Origin: Alcaligenaceae bacterium
GTDB lineage: Bacteria; Pseudomonadota; Gammaproteobacteria; Burkholderiales; Burkholderiaceae_B
NCBI GenBank assembly: GCA_013416455.1
Contig: JACCES010000001.1
Location: forward strand, 496,001 to 560,000
Direction of reading: 5' to 3'
Length of the DNA: 64,000 bases
Positions 58,038 through 64,000 of the stretch are shown here, one piece after another. How positions within the stretch are numbered: the first letter of the stretch is position 1; every line of letters starts with the position of its first letter. Position numbers and translations under genes: made by a program. The notes under the pieces are model-generated. The model made no database searches. It saw only the letters and a program-made list of their open reading frames with translations, and was not told the origin of the DNA.

Positions 58038-58435
58038 GCGCCCTGCCTGAATGGCTGCTGCAGGTCGACTTCGACGCTGACGGCCTGATTCCCGCCATCG
58101 CTCAGGACGCGGCCGACGGCACCATCCTAATGGTGGCCTGGATGAACGCCGAAGCGCTGGCCGAAACGGCAGGCACCGGCCGCGCGGTGTATTGGTCGCG
58201 CTCCCGGCAGCGGCTGTGGCGCAAGGGCGAAGAATCCGGCCATTACCAGCACGTGCGTGAAATCCGCCTCGATTGCGACAACGACGTGATCCTGCTCAAG
58301 GTGGAACAGGAAGGCGGCATCGCCTGCCATACGGGGCGGCGCAGCTGCTTCTTCCAGCGCCTGGAAGCCGGAGAGCAAACCGCGTGGGTCAGCGTCGACC
58401 CGGTACTGAAGGACCCGGAGCACATCTACAAATGA
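58034..58435 (+). CDS. hisI: Phosphoribosyl-AMP cyclohydrolase
   Basis: A 133-residue monofunctional cyclohydrolase: [31 protein letters not shown], and the zinc ligands in [28 protein letters not shown]. Start and stop both overlap neighbours by 4 nt (ATGA). Confidence 0.97.
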   Translation: MSALPEWLLQVDFDADGLIPAIAQDAADGTILMVAWMNAEALAETAGTGRAVYWSRSRQRLWRKGEESGHYQHVREIRLDCDNDVILLKVEQEGGIACHTGRRSCFFQRLEAGEQTAWVSVDPVLKDPEHIYK

Positions 58436-58773
58436 CCGTTGACGATTCCATTCTGAGCCGTCTGGCCGACACCCTGGAAACCCGCCTGCCGTCCGGCGGC
58501 GGGCAGCCGCTGGCCGGCTCCTACGTCAGCAAGCTGTACCAGCGCGGCCCCGACGCTTTCCTGAAGAAAATCGGCGAAGAGGCCACGGAAGTGGTCCTGG
58601 CGGCCAAGGATGGCGATTCCGAACGCATTGTGGCCGAAACCGCCGATTTATGGTTTCACAGTCTGGTCGCTCTGGCCTATTATGGAATCCGTCCTGAACA
58701 GATCCTGAACGAACTGGCGCGACGCGAAGGCGTATCGGGCCTGGCCGAAAAGGCCGCGCGTCCACAATCCTGA
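58432..58773 (+). CDS. hisE: Phosphoribosyl-ATP pyrophosphatase
   Basis: A 113-residue MazG-like all-alpha pyrophosphatase; [15 protein letters not shown] and [17 protein letters not shown] carry the acidic metal ligands. Start overlaps hisI. Last his gene of the cluster. Confidence 0.97.
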   Translation: MTVDDSILSRLADTLETRLPSGGGQPLAGSYVSKLYQRGPDAFLKKIGEEATEVVLAAKDGDSERIVAETADLWFHSLVALAYYGIRPEQILNELARREGVSGLAEKAARPQS

Positions 58774-58788
58774 AACGAGCCTTGCACC

Positions 58789-59157
58789 ATGAGCGACAAC
58801 TGCATTTTCTGCAAGATAGCAGCCGGCGACATTCCGGCAAAAAAGGTCCACGAAGACGAGGAATTCATCGCCTTCCACGACATCAATCCCGCCGCCCCCA
58901 CCCATCTTCTGGTGGTACCCCGGCGGCATGTCAGATCGCTGGCGGATGTCACGAGCGAAGACGCCGGCTGGTTGGGTAGAATGACGGTACTGGCGCAAAA
59001 ACTGGCCTTTGACAATGGCTGCACACCCGGCCATGATGGTGGTTTTCGCCTTGTCGTGAACACCGGCCAGGAAGGCGGTCAGGAAATCGACCACCTGCAT
59101 TTTCATATACTCGGGGGTCCGCGCCCCTGGAACAAACGAGCGGCACCCGCCGCCTGA
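58789..59157 (+). CDS. hinT: HIT family purine phosphoramidase (HinT-like)
   Basis: A 122-residue histidine triad protein; IFCKIAAGDIPAKKVHEDE at the N-terminus and the triad in QEIDHLHFHILGG. It hydrolyses adenosine phosphoramidates. Follows hisE by 15 nt and precedes tatA, as usual in this family of genomes. Confidence 0.95.
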   Translation: MSDNCIFCKIAAGDIPAKKVHEDEEFIAFHDINPAAPTHLLVVPRRHVRSLADVTSEDAGWLGRMTVLAQKLAFDNGCTPGHDGGFRLVVNTGQEGGQEIDHLHFHILGGPRPWNKRAAPAA

Positions 59158-59169
59158 CGGAGATACACA

Positions 59170-59400
59170 ATGGGCAGCTTCAGCATATGGCACTGGTTGA
59201 TCGTCCTGGTCATCATTGCACTGGTTTTCGGCACCAAGAAATTGCGCAACATGGGTGAAGACCTGGGCGGCGCGGTACGCGGTTTCAAGAAGGGCATGGG
59301 CGAAGCCGCCCAGGAAGAGCACAAGCCCGAGGCGGTCACACAACGCCGCAGCAGCGAAGAAACCATCGACGTCCAGGCCAAAGAAAAGACTGACACCTGA
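59170..59400 (+). CDS. tatA: Twin-arginine translocase subunit TatA
   Basis: A 76-residue protein with one N-terminal helix (about 6-22, [15 protein letters not shown]), the [14 protein letters not shown] hinge and an amphipathic helix, then an acidic tail. Oligomerises to form the Tat passage. CGGAGATACACA precedes the ATG. Confidence 0.96.
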   Translation: MGSFSIWHWLIVLVIIALVFGTKKLRNMGEDLGGAVRGFKKGMGEAAQEEHKPEAVTQRRSSEETIDVQAKEKTDT

Positions 59401-59402
59401 TC

Positions 59403-59846
59403 ATGTTCGACGTCAGTTTCACCGAGCTCATGCTGATCGGCGTCGTGGCGCTGGTCGTCATCGGCCCCGAACGGCTTCCCAAGGTGGCCCGCACGGTCGG
59501 GCATCTGCTCGGGCGCGCGCAGCGCTATGTATCCGACGTCAAGAGCGACATTCAGCGCGAAATCGACCTGGACGAGATCAACAAGCTGAAGAAGCAGATG
59601 GACGATGCGTCGCATTCGCTTCAGGCGTCCATGCGCGAAGCCTCGGCCAGCCTCCAGGAACCTTTGGCCGAAGCGCGCGACAGCCTGAACGAGGCTTCCG
59701 CTTCGGTCGAAGGCCTGATGGAACAGGCCCGTCAGGAAATCGCTGAAGCGCCCAAGGCCGAGCCCGAACCCCAAGCCGCCAGCGCCCTGGAAGACAAGCA
59801 GGGCGAAGAGCGCAAAACCGCAGAACAATCGGGTACACCGACGTGA
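59403..59846 (+). CDS. tatB: Twin-arginine translocase subunit TatB
   Basis: A 147-residue protein: N-terminal helix FTELMLIGVVALVVIGPERLP with the conserved Glu and GPERLP hinge, a long amphipathic helix and an Ala/Glu-rich tail. Forms the receptor with TatC. Overlaps tatC by 4 nt. Confidence 0.96.
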   Translation: MFDVSFTELMLIGVVALVVIGPERLPKVARTVGHLLGRAQRYVSDVKSDIQREIDLDEINKLKKQMDDASHSLQASMREASASLQEPLAEARDSLNEASASVEGLMEQARQEIAEAPKAEPEPQAASALEDKQGEERKTAEQSGTPT

Positions 59847-60643
59847 CACAGGAAGACGCTCCTCAGGACACTTTCATCTCGCATCTGGTCGAACTGCGCT
59901 CGCGCCTGCTCAAGGCGGTGGGCGGGGTGCTGGCCATATTCGTGGTGCTGTTCATCTATCCGGGTCCGTCCGCCATCTACGATCTCCTGGCCCAGCCCAT
60001 GCTGGCTTCGCTGCCGCAAGGCACCCGCATGATCGCCACGGGTGTGATCACGCCCTTCATGGTGCCGGTCAAGGTGACGCTGCTGGCCGCCTTCCTGATC
60101 GGGCTGCCCCTGGTGCTGTATCAGGCCTGGGCCTTCGTGGCACCGGGGCTGTACACGCACGAAAAGCGCCTGGCGCTGCCCTTGATCGCGTCCAGCACGG
60201 CGCTGTTCATGGCCGGCATGGCGTTCTGCTATTTCGTGGTGTTCCGCACCGTCTTCCACTTCATTGCGGGGTTCGCGCCGGAATCGATCACGCCGGCGCC
60301 CGACATCGAGGCCTATCTGAACTTCGTGATGACGATGTTCATTGCCTTCGGCGTGACCTTCGAGGTTCCGGTGGCGGTGGTGCTGCTGGCCAGCACCGGG
60401 GTGGTGAGCGTTCAGAAGCTGCGCGAAATCCGCGGCTACGTGGTTGTGGGGGCGTTCATCATTGCAGCCGTGGTGACGCCGCCTGATGTCCTCAGTCAGT
60501 TCATGCTGGCGGTGCCGTTGTGCCTGCTTTACGAGGTGGGCATTCTGCTGGCGGCATCGATGGCGCGCAAGCGGGCGGAATCTTCCGACGAGTCCACTGA
60601 AGGCAGCGAAGAGCGTAGTCCGGAAGTCCGGAATGATGTCTGA
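59843..60643 (+). CDS. tatC: Twin-arginine translocase subunit TatC
   Basis: A 266-residue inner-membrane protein with six helices; SHLVELRSRLLKAV at the N-terminus and FGVTFEVPV are signature-binding and core motifs. The start is GTG (59843) overlapping the tatB stop. It recognises twin-arginine signals, for which the Bug protein at 21923 and PetA are possible clients. Confidence 0.96.
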   Translation: MTQEDAPQDTFISHLVELRSRLLKAVGGVLAIFVVLFIYPGPSAIYDLLAQPMLASLPQGTRMIATGVITPFMVPVKVTLLAAFLIGLPLVLYQAWAFVAPGLYTHEKRLALPLIASSTALFMAGMAFCYFVVFRTVFHFIAGFAPESITPAPDIEAYLNFVMTMFIAFGVTFEVPVAVVLLASTGVVSVQKLREIRGYVVVGAFIIAAVVTPPDVLSQFMLAVPLCLLYEVGILLAASMARKRAESSDESTEGSEERSPEVRNDV

Positions 60644-60659
60644 GTGTGTTGTATGTCGG

Positions 60660-60826
60660 GTTCTTGAGGGGTCGGGCTGATTGCGCGTGGCTGTGGTCTG
60701 GGTTCTTGAGGGCGCGGTCAGAGCATGGGCGCCACGGCTCCCCTCGCCGGCCCTTCGTGCTCCCCTCCCCCCCGCCACCCGTCGCGACCGCTCAAGAACT
60801 CGCACTGGAACGCCCTACTCAAGAAC
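60660..60826. repeat. Four GTTCTTGAG copies, two direct and two inverted
   Basis: GTTCTTGAG at 60660-60668 and 60712-60720; its complement CTCAAGAAC at 60791-60799 and 60818-60826. The inner pair extends (GTTCTTGAG...GCGGTC against GACCGCTCAAGAAC), giving a long stem between the convergent tatC and protease genes. Nothing coding is seen in 60644-60855. Confidence 0.6.
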
Positions 60827-60855
60827 CCGCAGCACCCCAAACAGCGATCCCCAAC

Positions 60856-62025
<1,170 letters not shown>

Positions 62026-62042
62026 AGACCCCTGAGGAAAAA

Positions 62043-62819
62043 ATGATGAACCAGGTTTCCACGCGGCGGCTCGCCGAATGGCTCGATGGCGCCCTGCAGA
62101 CGCCGCGCTTCAAAGACTACTGCCCCAACGGCCTGCAGGTCGAAGGCAGGGACACGATACGACATATTATTACCGGTGTGACCGCCTCGCAGGCGCTGCT
62201 TGATGTTGCTGTGCAACAGGATGCCGACGCCATCCTGGTGCACCACGGCTGGTTCTGGAAGAACGAAAGCCCGGTGCTGCGCGGCTCCCGGCGCCGGCGC
62301 ATCGCAACGGCATTGCAGCACGGCCTGAACGTCTTCGGCTTCCATCTGCCGCTCGATGCCCATCCCGTATGGGGCAACAATGCCCAGCTGGGCCAGCGCC
62401 TGGGCTTCGAGCCCGACCGCGATGCCGACGGCGTGCCGCTCACCTTCGGGCCCGGCGACCTGATCTGGCGCGGCCGCTGCCGGCCCTGCACACTGCAGGA
62501 ATTGGGGCGGCACGTGGGCGATGTTCTCGGCCGGCCGGCGCTCACGCTGGGCGACCCGCACAAGCCGGTCGCCACCGTGGCCTGGTGCACCGGCGGCGCG
62601 CAGAACATGATGGACGCTGCGATCGAAAGCGGCATGGACGTTTACATCAGCGGGGAAGCGTCGGAACAGAACTTCCACATGGCCAATGAAACCGGCACCG
62701 GCTATATCGCGGCCGGCCACCATGCCACCGAACGCTATGGGGTCCAGGCGCTTGGCCAGGCCATTGCCGACGAATTCGGCATCAAGGTGGAATTCGTCGA
62801 CCTGGACAACCCTGTGTGA
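62043..62819 (+). CDS. Nif3-like dinuclear metal centre protein
   Basis: A 258-residue Nif3/YbgI family protein. Metal-site segments ILVHHGWFW, GFHLPLDAHP and the late GHHATERYG are visible. Forms hexameric rings; suggested GTP cyclohydrolase-like or detoxification role, not proven. GAGGAAAAA precedes ATGATG at 62043. Confidence 0.92.
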   Translation: MMNQVSTRRLAEWLDGALQTPRFKDYCPNGLQVEGRDTIRHIITGVTASQALLDVAVQQDADAILVHHGWFWKNESPVLRGSRRRRIATALQHGLNVFGFHLPLDAHPVWGNNAQLGQRLGFEPDRDADGVPLTFGPGDLIWRGRCRPCTLQELGRHVGDVLGRPALTLGDPHKPVATVAWCTGGAQNMMDAAIESGMDVYISGEASEQNFHMANETGTGYIAAGHHATERYGVQALGQAIADEFGIKVEFVDLDNPV

Positions 62820-62859
62820 GCGATGGACGGCGCCGCCACGGGCGCGCCGCCGCTACATT

Positions 62860-63324
62860 TCATTGCCTTTTCAGCAAGTCACGGATTTCACGCAACAGGG
62901 CGACATCTTCGGGCGTCGGGGCCGGCGCTTCGACAGCCGCCGCCTCTGCTTCGCGCTGGACGCTGCGGCGCGCGGCATTCACCGCCTTCACCAGGCAGAA
63001 GACCACGAAGGCCAGCAGCAGGAAATTGATCAGAATGGTAAGGAAGTTGCCCCAGGACAACACAACGGCGCCCGCGGCGCTCAAAGCTTCGTAGGTATGC
63101 GCGCCCGTATAGCCTTCCGGCAGGCGCAATACCCAGAACTGGTTGGTGAAATCGACTTCGCCCCCTACGATGAAGGCGACCAGCGGCATGATGATGTCCG
63201 CCACAAGGGAATCGATGATCTTGCTGAACGCCGCGCCGATGATGACACCGACGGCCAGATCGATCATGTTGCCCTTCACCGCGAATTCTCTGAATTCGCT
63301 CAAAAAGCCTCGTACTTTGCTCAC
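62860..63324 (-). CDS. mscL: Large-conductance mechanosensitive channel
   Basis: A 154-residue channel opened by membrane tension. [30 protein letters not shown] is helix 1 with its amphipathic N-terminus; [20 protein letters not shown] is helix 2. GTG at 63324 with AGGGAG 6 nt upstream is preferred; another in-frame GTG lies at 63348. Confidence 0.95.
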   Translation of the reverse strand: MSKVRGFLSEFREFAVKGNMIDLAVGVIIGAAFSKIIDSLVADIIMPLVAFIVGGEVDFTNQFWVLRLPEGYTGAHTYEALSAAGAVVLSWGNFLTILINFLLLAFVVFCLVKAVNAARRSVQREAEAAAVEAPAPTPEDVALLREIRDLLKRQ

Positions 63325-63366
63325 CTGTAGCTCCCTTTGCAATTTCACCCGATATCAGGCAGACGC

Positions 63367-63372
63367 TATAAT
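63367..63372 (+). promoter_or_regulatory. Candidate -10 TATAAT for petA
   Basis: A perfect TATAAT 78 nt before the petA start, in the gap to the divergent mscL. The -35 at 18-nt spacing is TTTCAC, a weak match. Confidence 0.5.
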
Positions 63373-63449
63373 ACGCGGTTGATACGTAAGTAGACAGCAA
63401 CAAATGCGAACGGTATGCCCGGAGTCCGGGCATGAACAAGGATACTAGA

Positions 63450-64000
63450 ATGAGTCAGATTACGACACAGCTCGATGATTCCGGCATGGTTGACCCCAAC
63501 CAACCGGCCGATCCGTCCCGGCGTACGTGGGTGGGTGTGGCCTGTGCGTTTGGCGGCGTAGCGGGCGCCGCGACTGCTGTTCCCTTCGTAGGTTCGTTTG
63601 CTCCGTCCGAGCGCGCCCGCGCCGCCGGCGCCCCCGTCGAAGTCGACATCTCGACCTTGTCGCCCGGCCAGATGACCACGGTCGAATGGCGCGGCAAGCC
63701 GGTCTGGGTCCTGCGTCGCACCGAAGCACAGCTGGCCGCGCTGCCCAAGCTCGACCCCATGCTGGCCGACCCGCACTCCGACCGTCCTGGCTACACGCCC
63801 CCCTTCGCCAAGAACGAATACCGTTCGCGCAACCCTGAATACTTCGTTGCGGTGGGCATCTGCACCCACCTGGGCTGTTCACCCACGCCCAACCTGGCGG
63901 CCGGCCCCGGCCCCGGCCTGCCGTCCGACTGGCAAGGCGGCTTCTTCTGCCCCTGCCACGGCTCCGCATTCGACCTGGCCGGCCGCGTGTACGCAAACGT
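63450..64000 (+). CDS. petA: Ubiquinol-cytochrome c reductase Rieske iron-sulphur subunit, 3' truncated
   Basis: The first 183 residues of the Rieske subunit of complex III. A Tat-like N-terminal region with RRTWVGVACAFGGVAGAA as the anchor is followed by the soluble domain. Both cluster-binding motifs are reached: CTHLGC and CPCHGS. AAGGA lies 7 nt before the ATG at 63450; an in-frame ATG at 63432 is possible. Cytochrome b and c1 genes would be expected beyond the window. Confidence 0.95.
   Translation, partial: MSQITTQLDDSGMVDPNQPADPSRRTWVGVACAFGGVAGAATAVPFVGSFAPSERARAAGAPVEVDISTLSPGQMTTVEWRGKPVWVLRRTEAQLAALPKLDPMLADPHSDRPGYTPPFAKNEYRSRNPEYFVAVGICTHLGCSPTPNLAAGPGPGLPSDWQGGFFCPCHGSAFDLAGRVYAN

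Overview
The window is a high-GC (roughly 60-65%) proteobacterial chromosome segment. Its right half (mla genes, murA, his operon, hinT, tatABC, DegS-like protease, mscL, petA) is a core gene order I associate with Bordetella, Achromobacter and relatives. Together with five Bug-type solute-binding proteins, this points to Burkholderiales, family Alcaligenaceae; genus cannot be fixed from the sequence alone. No rRNA, tRNA, CRISPR array, prophage or complete insertion sequence was seen.

Left accessory part (1-32 kb). A truncated branched-chain amino acid transporter carries a LivM-LivG fusion plus LivH, followed by an SDR and a nitroreductase. TenA comes next, then a thiolase/HAD-ECH beta-oxidation pair, a REP-associated transposase-like protein whose catalytic residues appear lost, and gltBD. 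From 16.7 to 32.2 kb lie catabolic genes for CoA thioesters: a CaiB transferase, a Bug protein, a crotonase and a divergent LysR regulator; then a leftward operon preceded by a clear promoter/operator downstream of a GntR gene (Bug, CoA ligase, thiolase-like, DUF35, second CoA ligase, Bug, SDR); then a PaaG-like crotonase and an AMACR-type racemase.

Central divergent catabolic block (32.2-45.9 kb). Leftward: SDR, MaoC hydratase, NDP-forming acyl-CoA synthetase, citryl-CoA lyase-like protein, acyl-CoA dehydrogenase, IclR regulator. Rightward: two Bug proteins, a large MaoC-type hydratase, a CoA ligase, an acyl-CoA dehydrogenase, a thiolase-like protein without its cysteines, and DUF35. Together these could take up an acid, activate it with CoA, dehydrogenate, hydrate and cleave it. 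The substrate is not identifiable.

Core part (46-64 kb). mlaFEDAC (no mlaB), a mobile-element-like inverted-repeat insertion directly before an ABC-2 exporter, a BolA-like protein, murA, hisGDBHAFIE (no hisC), hinT, tatABC, a DegS-like protease, a Nif3-like protein, mscL and the start of petA.

Beyond genes, the window holds several repeat families: a structured dispersed element present twice (4.3 and 30.8 kb), a REP-like tandem array between tenA and the thiolase, a 168-bp element with 22-bp perfect terminal inverted repeats, and several candidate operators.
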